Source of the DNA: UBA935 sp031555615
Lineage (GTDB): Bacteria > Bacillota > Clostridia > Lachnospirales > Lachnospiraceae
DNA: 64,000 nt
Direction: 5' to 3'
Assembly (NCBI GenBank): GCA_031555615.1
Contig: JAVBUF010000005.1
Coordinates: 1-64,000, forward strand
Shown piece by piece: positions 32,263-40,866 of this stretch. Under the pieces are notes generated by a model, which was given only the letters and a program-made list of their open reading frames with translations, searched no databases and was not told where the DNA came from. A program made the position numbers and the translations under genes. How positions within the stretch are numbered: the first letter of the stretch is position 1; the number at the start of each line of letters is the position of its first letter.

Positions 32263-32652
32263 ATGTATAATCGCAGGATATTACCATTTTATATGACATA
32301 TCCTCTGCCTATGGGCTACCAGGAAGAGGATAATTCAATTAAAGATCTTGAATACTTACAGCAAATGTATCCCATGGAAGCCAAAAAGTATCAGAAAACA
32401 GTAGTGGACATATTGGACCGGCTTGATTATGAAGGCAGTATGATATATGATGAATATCCCGACCGGTGGCAGCTATATAAGTTATCCAAGGATATTTTGG
32501 ACCGGGTCAGACGTGAGGAAGAGAAAGAAAATCCCAGTGTGGATTTTGCGCCGGAGCGATGGGAGTGGGCCGCAGACTTAATTCAGATCATTCTGTTTAA
32601 CGAGGTTTTTAAGCGAAGACATCGTCCCAGAAGAGGTATTTTAAACTTTTAG
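32263..32652 (+). CDS. Hypothetical 129-aa protein
   Basis: The protein begins MYNRRILPFYMTYPLPMGYQEED and has a helical, charged middle (DLEYLQQMYPMEAKKYQK, then DILDRLDYEGSMIYDEYPDRWQLYKLS) and a basic tail, FKRRHRPRRGILNF. It is soluble and tyrosine-rich. It is 60 bases after the membrane gene and ends before a strong terminator, so it is probably the last gene of the operon. I do not know a function. Confidence 0.7.
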   Translation: MYNRRILPFYMTYPLPMGYQEEDNSIKDLEYLQQMYPMEAKKYQKTVVDILDRLDYEGSMIYDEYPDRWQLYKLSKDILDRVRREEEKENPSVDFAPERWEWAADLIQIILFNEVFKRRHRPRRGILNF

Positions 32653-32677
32653 GTTGAGGTTTTGGGATAAAGTGGTT

Positions 32678-32724
32678 AAAATATAGTCAAGTCATGTTTT
32701 GGGCATGACTTGACTATATTTTTT
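32678..32724 (+). terminator. Intrinsic terminator of the MoxR/DUF58 operon
   Basis: ATATAGTCAAGTCATG (32681-32696) and its exact complement (32704-32719) with a 7-base loop; flanking A and T tracts extend the stem and give the T-run. Confidence 0.85.
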
Positions 32725-32745
32725 GATTAGAGGAAAAGTTTACTT

Positions 32746-33903
32746 ATGGAGGAACTTAAAAGTGTTTTATGCCTGACTGTTGACCAGCAATTATATCAGG
32801 CTGTTATCAGCAATCCCCGGCAAAAGGGGCAGAAGGAAAGTAAGGTAAAGATAAGACCGATTGTGGTAAAGGATAGTCTGGTGTTTCAGGAGACAGTATA
32901 TAGCGGTACTCAGGTTTTACATCAAAATTGGAATAAAGAGGAAGTTATCCAACATATGGTAACTCTTATAACGGAAGAATTTCGCCAGTGTGAAGTCAGT
33001 ACCAGAGAATGGCAGGTAACAATTCTGGTCAGTAAAAAGGGAAAGATTACGATAAAAAAGACCCAGTATAAGAATATCAGTGATGAAAAAATAAGGCCGG
33101 ATTTATCCCATAACCGTGTTAAAAAGTATATTCTGGAGGAAGGGAAGCCGGTTTCTTTTTTGGTGGATTTGGGTGTGCAAACCAAAGAAGGGCAGATTGT
33201 CAGGGCAAAATATGATAAGTTCAGGCAAATAAACCGCTATCTTGAATTTATCCGGGATATTCTGCCTAAACTTTCTAAGGAGAAGACGATTCGCATTGTT
33301 GATTTTGGGTGTGGTAAGTCTTACCTGACATTTGCGCTCTACTATTATTTACATGAGATGCAGAAAATGCCCATAGATGTCATCGGTTTGGATTTGAAGG
33401 AAGATGTTATCCGGCATTGTAATGAGCTTGCCAGGCGATATGGCTATGATTCCCTGCATTTTATTAAAGGTGATATTGCCGGATATGCCGGTACAGAAAA
33501 AATTGATATGGTGGTGACCCTCCATGCCTGCGATACGGCTACCGATTATGCGCTGCAGAAAGCGGTGGAATGGGGTGCGGAAGTGATCCTGTCGGTTCCC
33601 TGCTGCCAACATGAGGTAAATCGGCAAATCAAGTGTGAGCAGCTTGATCCGGTACTGAAATATGGCGTCATCAAAGAGCGGATGGCCGCTCTGCTGACAG
33701 ATGCCGTCAGAGCCAATCTGCTGGAAACCCAGGGATATGAGGTGCAGATTCTGGAATTTATCGATATGGAACATACACCTAAGAATCTATTAATCCGGGC
33801 GGTAAAGGGCAGCCGGAAGAATACGTTGGAAAAGAATGAGGAACTGAAGCAGGTAACAAATTTTTTCAACATTGAAACAACCTTGCAAAAACTACTAAAG
33901 TAA
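32746..33903 (+). CDS. SAM-dependent methyltransferase (METTL25/Methyltransf_32-like)
   Basis: In this 385-aa protein the cofactor site is VDFGCGKSYLTFALYYYL (about 186-203), followed by IDVIGLDLKEDVI and MVVTLHACDTATDYALQKAV, then ILSVPCCQHEVNRQI. The LHACDTATDYAL and PCCQHE motifs are those of the Methyltransf_32 group, related to eukaryotic METTL25/RRNAD1; bacterial members are thought to act on RNA. The N-terminal 120 residues form a separate small domain. The gene is preceded by a terminator and stands alone. Confidence 0.8.
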   Translation: MEELKSVLCLTVDQQLYQAVISNPRQKGQKESKVKIRPIVVKDSLVFQETVYSGTQVLHQNWNKEEVIQHMVTLITEEFRQCEVSTREWQVTILVSKKGKITIKKTQYKNISDEKIRPDLSHNRVKKYILEEGKPVSFLVDLGVQTKEGQIVRAKYDKFRQINRYLEFIRDILPKLSKEKTIRIVDFGCGKSYLTFALYYYLHEMQKMPIDVIGLDLKEDVIRHCNELARRYGYDSLHFIKGDIAGYAGTEKIDMVVTLHACDTATDYALQKAVEWGAEVILSVPCCQHEVNRQIKCEQLDPVLKYGVIKERMAALLTDAVRANLLETQGYEVQILEFIDMEHTPKNLLIRAVKGSRKNTLEKNEELKQVTNFFNIETTLQKLLK

Positions 33904-33927
33904 AGATATCATGTGCATGGAGGAATA

Positions 33928-36462
33928 ATGAAGAAGACAATACTGAAAGGGCTCATTCTGGTGATTGTATTTTTGGCGTCCCTTTATATCATCAGTACAG
34001 TTTATAATAAAGGAAATACGGATATGACCGCGGAGATGGGGCCGGCAACCTATCCTCTGGTTTATGTTTTGATGGGGAGCCGGCAGGTAAATTGCTTAAG
34101 GGGATATGCCGAAAGTATGGAAAGCAATTACCTCAGGGAGAGTATAACCCCCCTTTCCGAAGGCAGAAAACTAAGCTTTCGCGTTGACGAATATGAAAAT
34201 ACCGTTACCGGAATTTCCTTTGAAGTCAGGAGTATTGATGGAACCCGTTTGATCGAAAGTACCGAAGTGACTGATTATGAAGAAAAATCAGGAAAGATCG
34301 ATGCCACCATCAGTATCAAGGATTTGATAGAGCCGGATGCGGAATATACGCTGGTGATCCTTTTAAATACGGAAAGAGGAAAAACCATTCGTTATTATAC
34401 CCGCATCTTTAGTTCGTCAGATTATCATGTGGAGGACAAAATTAATTTTGTTTATAATTTTCATGGAAAGACTTTTGACAAAGAAGAAGCCAGGGATTTA
34501 ACCAAATATTTAGAATCCAATTCCGAAGGTGATAATACCACCTTTAACAAGGTTACCATACACAGCAGTTTTAATCAGGTAACATGGGGAGATCTGGAGG
34601 TCAAAAAAGAGTCCCAGCCGGTTTTATATATTAAGGAATTAGACCGGCAAACCGGCAGTTTCCGGCTTAAGTATTTTATTTCCATGGACGAAGGAGCGGA
34701 GAAGACTTATTATGCCGTAGAAGAATATTACCGTATTCGTTATACCACAGACCGAATGTATCTGCTGGATTTCGAACGGACCATGGAACAGATTTTCCGG
34801 GGAACCCCCAAGGATTTTGTAAACAGTAAAATTCAGCTTGGTATTACGGATTCACAAGTTCCGCTGATGGAGAGTGACGGTGGGAATGTATTTGCTTTTG
34901 AAACGGAAAACTGCCTTTACAGCTATAATATTGCAGACAAAAAATTTGTGCGGCTGTTTGGTTTTTATGATGAAAAGAACGGTGATGAAAGAACGGTATA
35001 TAACGGACACCGGATTAAGATTCTGAATGTGGATGAAGCCGGTAATGTGGTTTTTATGGTTTACGGCTATATGAACCGCGGACGGCATGAAGGAATGGTG
35101 GGAATATCGGTTTACTTCTATAACAGTACGGTAAATACGGTTGAGGAAATGGTTTATAGTCCGTACTCAAAATCTCAGGAACTTTTAATGGCAGAGATGG
35201 AGCAGATGATCTACCTGAATAAAAACGGACGGCTGTTTGTGATGATGAACAATGAAGTATATGCCATTAGTCTGGAAGCGCGAAGAGTGGACGTTATGGT
35301 TTCGGGGCTGCAGGAAGGAAGTTATCGTATTTCCGAAAGCAATAAGATGCTGGTATGGCAAAGTGCCAGAGATGTATACGGAGAAACTAAGCTGATATTA
35401 ATGAATCTGCAGGATGAAAATCAGACCGAAATTAAGGCCGGTGCCGGGGAATATATTCTGCCGCTGGGATTTATGGATGAGGATTTGATTTATGGTCTGG
35501 CAAAGCAGGAAGATATCGTAAAGGATAATTTGGGAAATATTGTTTTTCCCATGTATTCCATTAAAATACAGAATGAACTGGGTGTCATACTAAAAGAGCA
35601 TAAGCAGGACGATCTGTATGTCACCGGCTGCAGTATCGAAAATAACCAAATAACCCTGCACCGGGTAAGTAAGAACGAAGATGGAGGGTATGAGCCTGCT
35701 GAAGATACTCAGATTACCAATAAGGTAATCGCTGCCGGCAACAGCAACAAAATAGAAGTAGTGGCTACCGAGAAATATGAAAAATTGGTACAGATTGCGG
35801 TTAAGCAGGAAGTAGACAGTACGGCCATAAAATTACTGACCCCTAAGGAAGTATTGTTTGAGGGAGGCCGGGAAATGGATATGGAAGAGGAGAATCCGGA
35901 CACCGACCGCTATTATGTGTACGGTAAAAACGGCATTGAGAGAATTTATCTTTCAGAAGGAAAGGCAGTTAATGCCGCATTTGCGGCTTCCGGTGTGGTG
36001 GTTAACAATAAGGGCGAGTATATATGGAAAAAAGGAAATCTGAGTGTGAAGAATCAGATTATGGCTATTTCCGGAAGTGCGGAAACAGAGAGTGGAAAAA
36101 CACTGGCTGTTTGCCTGGATACCGTTATGGAATATGAGGGTATCGTGAGGAATGCGGAATATATGCTGAATCACGGAGAAAATGTAATATCCATTTTGGA
36201 AAATAATATCAGCGATATCCAGGTATTGGATCTGAGTGGGTGCAATTTGGAATCAATGCTGTATTATGTAAACCAGGATATTCCGGTTCTGGTTACACTG
36301 GACGATGGAAATGCTGTATTAATAATTGGATTTAATGAAGCAAACATTGTTATAATGGATCCCCAAACCGGTATACCTTTTAAAAAGGGTAAGAATGACT
36401 CAGCTCTCTGGCTGGAAGAGAACGGTAATAATTTCATAACTTATATCCGCACAGAAGAGTGA
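33928..36462 (+). CDS. Large membrane-anchored exported protein with C39-like C-terminal domain
   Basis: The ATG at 33928 has GGAGG five bases upstream; the product is 844 aa. Residues 3-23 form a membrane anchor, and the rest is predicted outside the cell. The middle is beta-rich, with propeller-like repeats such as VFAFETENCLYSYNIADKKF, VFMVYGYM and RLFVMMNNEVYAISL. The last 120 residues (ENVISILENNISDIQVLDLSGC, then DIPVLVTLDDGNAVLIIGFNEANIVIMDPQTG) resemble a C39-like papain fold, but a clear catalytic Cys near its start is not evident, so it may be a non-enzymatic variant. Function unknown. Confidence 0.65.
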   Translation: MKKTILKGLILVIVFLASLYIISTVYNKGNTDMTAEMGPATYPLVYVLMGSRQVNCLRGYAESMESNYLRESITPLSEGRKLSFRVDEYENTVTGISFEVRSIDGTRLIESTEVTDYEEKSGKIDATISIKDLIEPDAEYTLVILLNTERGKTIRYYTRIFSSSDYHVEDKINFVYNFHGKTFDKEEARDLTKYLESNSEGDNTTFNKVTIHSSFNQVTWGDLEVKKESQPVLYIKELDRQTGSFRLKYFISMDEGAEKTYYAVEEYYRIRYTTDRMYLLDFERTMEQIFRGTPKDFVNSKIQLGITDSQVPLMESDGGNVFAFETENCLYSYNIADKKFVRLFGFYDEKNGDERTVYNGHRIKILNVDEAGNVVFMVYGYMNRGRHEGMVGISVYFYNSTVNTVEEMVYSPYSKSQELLMAEMEQMIYLNKNGRLFVMMNNEVYAISLEARRVDVMVSGLQEGSYRISESNKMLVWQSARDVYGETKLILMNLQDENQTEIKAGAGEYILPLGFMDEDLIYGLAKQEDIVKDNLGNIVFPMYSIKIQNELGVILKEHKQDDLYVTGCSIENNQITLHRVSKNEDGGYEPAEDTQITNKVIAAGNSNKIEVVATEKYEKLVQIAVKQEVDSTAIKLLTPKEVLFEGGREMDMEEENPDTDRYYVYGKNGIERIYLSEGKAVNAAFAASGVVVNNKGEYIWKKGNLSVKNQIMAISGSAETESGKTLAVCLDTVMEYEGIVRNAEYMLNHGENVISILENNISDIQVLDLSGCNLESMLYYVNQDIPVLVTLDDGNAVLIIGFNEANIVIMDPQTGIPFKKGKNDSALWLEENGNNFITYIRTEE

Positions 36463-36486
36463 GCAACCGCGCATAAATAAAGGATT

Positions 36487-36501
36487 GCAACCAATGGTTG
36501 C
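36487..36501. repeat. Small hairpin upstream of the HTH-membrane gene
   Basis: GCAACC (36487-36492), AAT loop, GGTTGC (36496-36501). It may be part of a terminator-less intergenic structure or an operator; nothing more can be said. Confidence 0.3.
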
Positions 36502-36603
36502 GGCGTTTCAAACTAGAATTGGTAGTGCAACCGGAGTATTTTCTCCTATACTGAGAGCAAGAAATGACCGGTTAAGAAATTAAAAAAGACAGGAGAAAAT
36601 AGA

Positions 36604-37389
36604 ATGAATATTGAAATTGCAAACAGACTTGTGAACCTGAGAAAGTCTAATAATTACTCTCAGGAAGCATTGGCCGAAAAACTTGGCATCAGCCGTCAGG
36701 CTGTCAGCAAATGGGAGCGGGCGGAAGCATCACCGGATACCGATAATTTGATTTTACTGGCAAGGCTTTATGGAGTATCACTGGATGAACTTCTTTCCAC
36801 AGTTGATGAAATACCCCGTCCGGAAGAGGTAAGTGTTCAGCCGGATTCTTATGGAAGTAATGAATATGTCCATGTTGGTCTTGGCGGGATTCATGTAAAG
36901 GATAATGATGGCAGTGAAGTACATGTCGGCTGGAACGGTATTCATGTAGATGACCATAAAGGGGGAGACAATGTACATATTGATAAAGAAGGTGTATATG
37001 TAAACGGTGAAAAATACGATAAGGAGTGGTTTAAGCATCATCATCATTTTCACAAGTTTCCCATGGCATTGCTGATTACCCTGGCATTCTTTGTAGTAGG
37101 AGGTGTTTATGATCTGTGGCATCCGGCCTGGCTGTTATTTTTACTGATTCCCATCTGGCATTCCTTTGTGGAAGCGGTATATAAAAAAAATGCACACTTG
37201 TTTGCTTATCCGGTGTTTGTAACCTTGTTGTTTTTAATGTCGGTGATCTTTTTGAACTGTTGGCATCCGGCTTGGGTGATATTCCTGACCATTCCGGTAT
37301 ATTACTCAATGGTAGCTTATATTCAGGGATTGATTGGAAGCCACAGAGAGAAAAGGGCAGAAAGAGAAGGTGGGATAGATGAACAGTAA
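36604..37389 (+). CDS. HTH (Cro/C1) regulator fused to a membrane domain
   Basis: The 261-aa protein has an N-terminal helix-turn-helix (LRKSNNYSQEALAEKLGISRQAVSKWERAEASPDTDNL, seen in parts at about 13-50), a middle of repeated short strands with GIHV/GVYV motifs (VHVGLGGIHVKDND, VHVGWNGIHVDD, VHIDKEGVYVNG), a His cluster KHHHHFHKF, and four membrane helices. It overlaps the DUF4097 gene by 11 bases. A membrane-tethered regulator that senses its partner or the envelope is likely (inference). Confidence 0.85.
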   Translation: MNIEIANRLVNLRKSNNYSQEALAEKLGISRQAVSKWERAEASPDTDNLILLARLYGVSLDELLSTVDEIPRPEEVSVQPDSYGSNEYVHVGLGGIHVKDNDGSEVHVGWNGIHVDDHKGGDNVHIDKEGVYVNGEKYDKEWFKHHHHFHKFPMALLITLAFFVVGGVYDLWHPAWLLFLLIPIWHSFVEAVYKKNAHLFAYPVFVTLLFLMSVIFLNCWHPAWVIFLTIPVYYSMVAYIQGLIGSHREKRAEREGGIDEQ

Positions 37390-38338
37390 TAAAGGAATAT
37401 GGATCGGTGCAGTGGTTTTTATTATTGTGCTGGCAGTGCTTTGTGCCTGCATCATATTAGTTAGCCCCAGCGAATCAGGTTCATTTGCGATTGGAGGAGG
37501 GAGTGCCGTACTGCGAAATACCGCGGAATTAGATGTGGCCGAAGGAACAGATCTGGAACTGACAGCTTATTCGGACAATATCTATTTTTTTGAAAGTGAT
37601 AATAATCAATTAGTAATCAAAGAATATTATAAAGTAAATAATAAAAAAGTTCTGATTACCCAGACGGACGGCAAAGTGATCTTGCAGGGAACTAAAAAGA
37701 CGACAATTTCACTATTTGGCTGGTGGGGCAATGATGATCGGATCGAAATCTATCTGCCGTCGGGATATGTTTCGAAAATCCAGGCAATAGTGTCCAGCGG
37801 TAATATCCGGTCAGAATTGGAATTTGCCGGAAGTGACTTTTCACTGGAAGCAAAAAGCGGCAATCTTGTCTGGAACAGCATTCAGGCCGAAACCATCCAA
37901 TTAAAAACCAGCAGCGGCAATATTATAGTGGAAAGTGTTACTGGAGAAGTTACGGCTAAAGCAAATAGCGGGAATGTGACCATCGATCGGGCAGTAGGGT
38001 TTGTGAATGCCGGTACCAGCAGCGGCAACGTTAAGGTATTGGGAGTAAGCGGCGGAGCCGAAATTCATATTTCCAGCGGTAATGCCCATCTGGAAATGAC
38101 AGAGCTGAAAGATAACCTTAATGTTTATACCACCAGCGGCAATATTAAGGTACAGATTCCGGGCGGCAGTGAATTCACATTCCGGGCCGATACCAACAGT
38201 GGTAATATTGATACTGCTTTTGATGAAAATTTAAGTTATAATAAGCGCGGCAACAGTGCCAGCGGAACCGTAGGCAGTAATCCCCAGTATGAAATCGTAA
38301 CCACGGCCAGCAGCGGCAATATCAAGGTAGTATATTAA
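37379..38338 (+). CDS. DUF4097-family exported beta-strand-repeat protein
   Basis: The 319-aa protein has an N-terminal membrane anchor (about 7-28) and a repeat domain in which SSGN, NSGN or TSGN recurs about every 18-25 residues (ASSGNIRSELE, TSSGNIIVESV, NSGNVTIDRA, SSGNVKVLGV, SSGNAHLEM, TSGNIKVQI), forming a right-handed beta-solenoid as in DUF4097. These proteins are commonly paired with HTH/DUF regulators or two-component systems sensing the envelope. GAGAAGG precedes the ATG, inside the previous gene. Confidence 0.9.
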   Translation: MNSNKGIWIGAVVFIIVLAVLCACIILVSPSESGSFAIGGGSAVLRNTAELDVAEGTDLELTAYSDNIYFFESDNNQLVIKEYYKVNNKKVLITQTDGKVILQGTKKTTISLFGWWGNDDRIEIYLPSGYVSKIQAIVSSGNIRSELEFAGSDFSLEAKSGNLVWNSIQAETIQLKTSSGNIIVESVTGEVTAKANSGNVTIDRAVGFVNAGTSSGNVKVLGVSGGAEIHISSGNAHLEMTELKDNLNVYTTSGNIKVQIPGGSEFTFRADTNSGNIDTAFDENLSYNKRGNSASGTVGSNPQYEIVTTASSGNIKVVY

Positions 38339-38375
38339 CGGAAGGCCGGCCGGTTGCATGGCACAGCAATATATT

Positions 38376-38429
38376 AAAAAATCAGTAAAATGCCTCAGGA
38401 TATCCGCGTTGGCATTTTACTGATTTTTT
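38376..38429. terminator. Bidirectional terminator
   Basis: AAAAATCAGTAAAATGCC (38376-38393) pairs with its complement (38411-38428) across a 17-base loop; A and T tracts on both sides serve the DUF4097 gene (+) and the aldo/keto reductase gene (-). Confidence 0.8.
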
Positions 38430-38442
38430 GCTTAAAGAGCTA

Positions 38443-39621
38443 TTAGTATATTTTAAATGTTTTAACAGCCCATTTCATAACCTTGTATGTAAAAGGCTCC
38501 AGCTCCCTGGCGGCATTTTTAAGTTCAGTCCGAATGGGAATACTCTGAGGACAGTGCTGTTCACATTTACCGCATTGGATGCATTGTGAAGCGCTGCTCT
38601 GTTCCCTGCGCATGGCGGTAGACTGCATATACTCCCGTTGGGCACCGGACCTTTTCTCGGAGTAGATTAAGTTATAGCAGTGAAAGGCTCCCGGAATGTC
38701 CACACCCTTAGGGCAGGGCATGCAGTAGCCGCAGCCGGTACAGCCCACTTTAATATTGCGCTTAATCTCAGCTTTGATCTGTTCTATCAGTTCCCGGTCA
38801 TAATCATCAAACTCCCCGGCTTGTACTTCACTGGCAATTCTGATGTTTTCTTCCACCATTTCCATGGAATTCATACCCGAAAGAATACAGGTTACTTCCG
38901 GCTGATTCCAAAGCCAGCGGAAAGCCAGCTCGGCAGGGGTTCGTCCTTTTTTTTCATGGCTGATGATTTCCTTGGCTTTTTCCGGCAGCATATTGACCAG
39001 CCGTCCGCCCCGCAGAGGTTCCATGATAATAACCGGAAGGCCCTTTGCAGCAGCGTGTTGAAGTCCTTTGACGCCAGCTTGGGAATGTTCATCCAGATAG
39101 TTGTACTGGATTTGGCAGAAGTCCCAATCATAGGCATCGACCAGCTTAATAAAATTACCGGAATTGCCATGGAAGGAGAAGCCGATGTTTCGTATCTGTC
39201 CGGAAGCTATTTTTTCCTCAATCCAGGAAATAATACCCATTTTAACCAGATTGTCCCAGGTTGCTACATCGTTTAGCATATGCATCAGGTAGTAATCGAT
39301 ATAATCGGTCTGCAGTCTTTTTAATTGTTCCCGAAAAGTTTTTTCCACACCGTCCATGGATTTGATCAGGTAATGGGGAAGTTTTGTGGCCAGATATATT
39401 TTTTCGCGGCAATTGTTTCTGGCTAAAATCTCACCTACGGCAACTTCACTGCCGGGATAGATATAAGCCGTATCCAGATAGTTTACACCGTTATTAATGG
39501 CAAACATCAATTCCTTTTGGGCTTTGTCCAAATCGATTTTATTTCCGGTTCTGGAAAAGCGCATACAACCATATCCCAAAATAGAGACTGGCTGATCCTT
39601 TTTATCTTGTCTATATTGCAT
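38443..39621 (-). CDS. Aldo/keto reductase with C-terminal 4Fe-4S domain
   Basis: Residues 1-270 of this 392-aa protein form an aldo/keto reductase barrel (VNYLDTAYIYPGSEVAVGEIL with the catalytic Tyr, then YIDYYLMHML). The C-terminal part has Cys clusters GCTGCGYCMPCPKGVDIP and CIQCGKCEQHCPQSIPI, two 4Fe-4S sites. This fusion is a common clostridial oxidoreductase class with unknown substrate, often called an Fe-S aldo/keto reductase. AGGAGGTTT precedes the ATG. Confidence 0.9.
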   Translation of the reverse strand: MQYRQDKKDQPVSILGYGCMRFSRTGNKIDLDKAQKELMFAINNGVNYLDTAYIYPGSEVAVGEILARNNCREKIYLATKLPHYLIKSMDGVEKTFREQLKRLQTDYIDYYLMHMLNDVATWDNLVKMGIISWIEEKIASGQIRNIGFSFHGNSGNFIKLVDAYDWDFCQIQYNYLDEHSQAGVKGLQHAAAKGLPVIIMEPLRGGRLVNMLPEKAKEIISHEKKGRTPAELAFRWLWNQPEVTCILSGMNSMEMVEENIRIASEVQAGEFDDYDRELIEQIKAEIKRNIKVGCTGCGYCMPCPKGVDIPGAFHCYNLIYSEKRSGAQREYMQSTAMRREQSSASQCIQCGKCEQHCPQSIPIRTELKNAARELEPFTYKVMKWAVKTFKIY

Positions 39622-39730
39622 AAAAAACCTCCTTTAGTACATATTAGTGTAGCATAGAAAGTTATTTTATGCTATCATAAACACGCTAAGAAACTATTTT
39701 TTGTTAAGTATGGAAAGGGATGGCAGAAGT

Positions 39731-40540
39731 ATGAAAGTAGATATGCATTGTCATACCGAGGAAGGTTCTGTAGATGGGCATGTTTCCATTATTCGATATA
39801 TTGAAAAGCTACAGGAGCGGGGATTCGGCGGGATGCTGGTGACGGATCATGATTCTTATGATGGTTATGAGTATTGGCGGGAAAATATTAAGGGCAGGTT
39901 TTATCCGGAGTTTAAGGTGTTTAAAGGAATGGAGTATGATACCTTTGACTATGGTCATTTTATTGTCATCATGCCGGAAGGGACAGAGGTTCCGATCCTG
40001 GAAACCCGTGGACTTACATTAAAAAAATTGATTAAGATTGTACATTATTACGGTGGTATATTAGGACCGGCGCATCCTTGCGGCGAACCGTTTTTAAGTT
40101 TTTATAATACAAAATTCCGGTTACGGGGTGAGAAAGACAAACTGTTAAGAAGCTTTGATTTTATTGAAATCTATAATGCCTGTGAATCAACCAAAAGCAA
40201 TACAGCCGCCAAACGTCTGGCAACCCAGTATCATGTGCCGGGGATTGCCGGCAGTGATGCTCACAGTGTTGGCTGCGTGGGAATGGGATATACCAGAATT
40301 CCGGAGGAAATCAGCACGGAGTCAGAGCTGATACAGTATTTGAAATCCAAACCCAAGACTTTATACGGCGGAGACCGGTACCGCCATACCACCAAAGATA
40401 AATTGGGCAAGTGGAATAAAGGCCTGGTTGCTTCCTTTTACTTCTATAATAAAACCGCATCATTGGTGCATTATCCCAAGCGGCTGAAACAATTACATCA
40501 GATTGCCGGACGGATGGCAGAGGAGAAAAAGCAGGCATAG
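39731..40540 (+). CDS. PHP-domain metal-dependent phosphoesterase
   Basis: I chose the ATG at 39731 (269 aa), with GGAAAGGG upstream; an ATG at 39710 is an alternative. The metal site is built from MHCHTEEGSVDG, VTDHDSYDGY, AHPCGEPFLSFY and GIAGSDAHSVGCVGMGYT, as in PHP phosphoesterases related to the histidinol phosphatase and DNA polymerase PHP domains. A basic tail of about 30 residues follows. Substrate unknown. Confidence 0.8.
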   Translation: MKVDMHCHTEEGSVDGHVSIIRYIEKLQERGFGGMLVTDHDSYDGYEYWRENIKGRFYPEFKVFKGMEYDTFDYGHFIVIMPEGTEVPILETRGLTLKKLIKIVHYYGGILGPAHPCGEPFLSFYNTKFRLRGEKDKLLRSFDFIEIYNACESTKSNTAAKRLATQYHVPGIAGSDAHSVGCVGMGYTRIPEEISTESELIQYLKSKPKTLYGGDRYRHTTKDKLGKWNKGLVASFYFYNKTASLVHYPKRLKQLHQIAGRMAEEKKQA

Positions 40541-40683
40541 ATGACACGATTGCCATTATTGATTAGAGTAAAGGTAATTTTTGGGCAAAAGTGTTGATTT
40601 TTATTAACGAAATGGTAGAATATACTTAACAAGACAGCCGATGCGATAGAGCAAACCTATCCGTTTCCGGCAAGAATACGTAT

Positions 40684-40727
40684 AAAAAATAGCGTCTTAC
40701 TTTACTGGAGCAGGGGCGCTATTTTTT
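40684..40727. terminator. Bidirectional terminator
   Basis: AAAAAATAGCG (40684-40694) pairs with CGCTATTTTTT (40717-40727), and G-U pairs may lengthen the stem inward. T-tracts are present on both strands. Confidence 0.75.
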
Positions 40728-40818
40728 ATGTACTTTTATGGTCAAGGCTATAATCGCGATTATCATAGATACAAAAGATTATACCTTAGGGTTACAGTTT
40801 GTCAATGAAAATATGAAA

Positions 40819-40844
40819 GGTCCGCTGCCCTAAGGCAACAGACC
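40819..40844 (-). terminator. Terminator-like hairpin after flagellin
   Basis: GGTCCGCTGCC (40819-40829) and GGCAACAGACC (40834-40844) form an 11-bp stem with two mismatched positions that become G-U pairs on the minus-strand RNA. The following T-run is weak. Confidence 0.6.
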
Positions 40845-40866
40845 CTTATTTTTAGGAATGATGTTA

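Larger units (their letters stand above)
40541..40866. other. 326-base gap with a candidate small RNA and two terminators
   Basis: Between the convergent PHP and flagellin genes I see no coding frame. A promoter-like TTGATT-N16-TAGAAT (40594-40621) would start an RNA of about 100 bases that includes a GATAG/CTATC hairpin with an AGCAAAC loop (around 40646-40662) and ends at the 40684-40727 terminator. The same terminator can serve PHP and flagellin. The rest (40728-40818) is AT-rich and otherwise empty. Confidence 0.4.

Noticed and set aside
37860..38320. Repeated AGCAGCGGCAAT-like DNA as a CRISPR or tandem repeat array
   Set aside because: The repeats are codons of the SSGN beta-solenoid; spacing is irregular and in frame, and no cas genes are present.
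40628..40680. c-di-GMP-I riboswitch, because of GCAAACC near flagellin
   Set aside because: The GNRA tetraloop, the CGCAAAG segment and the second helix of that class are missing.
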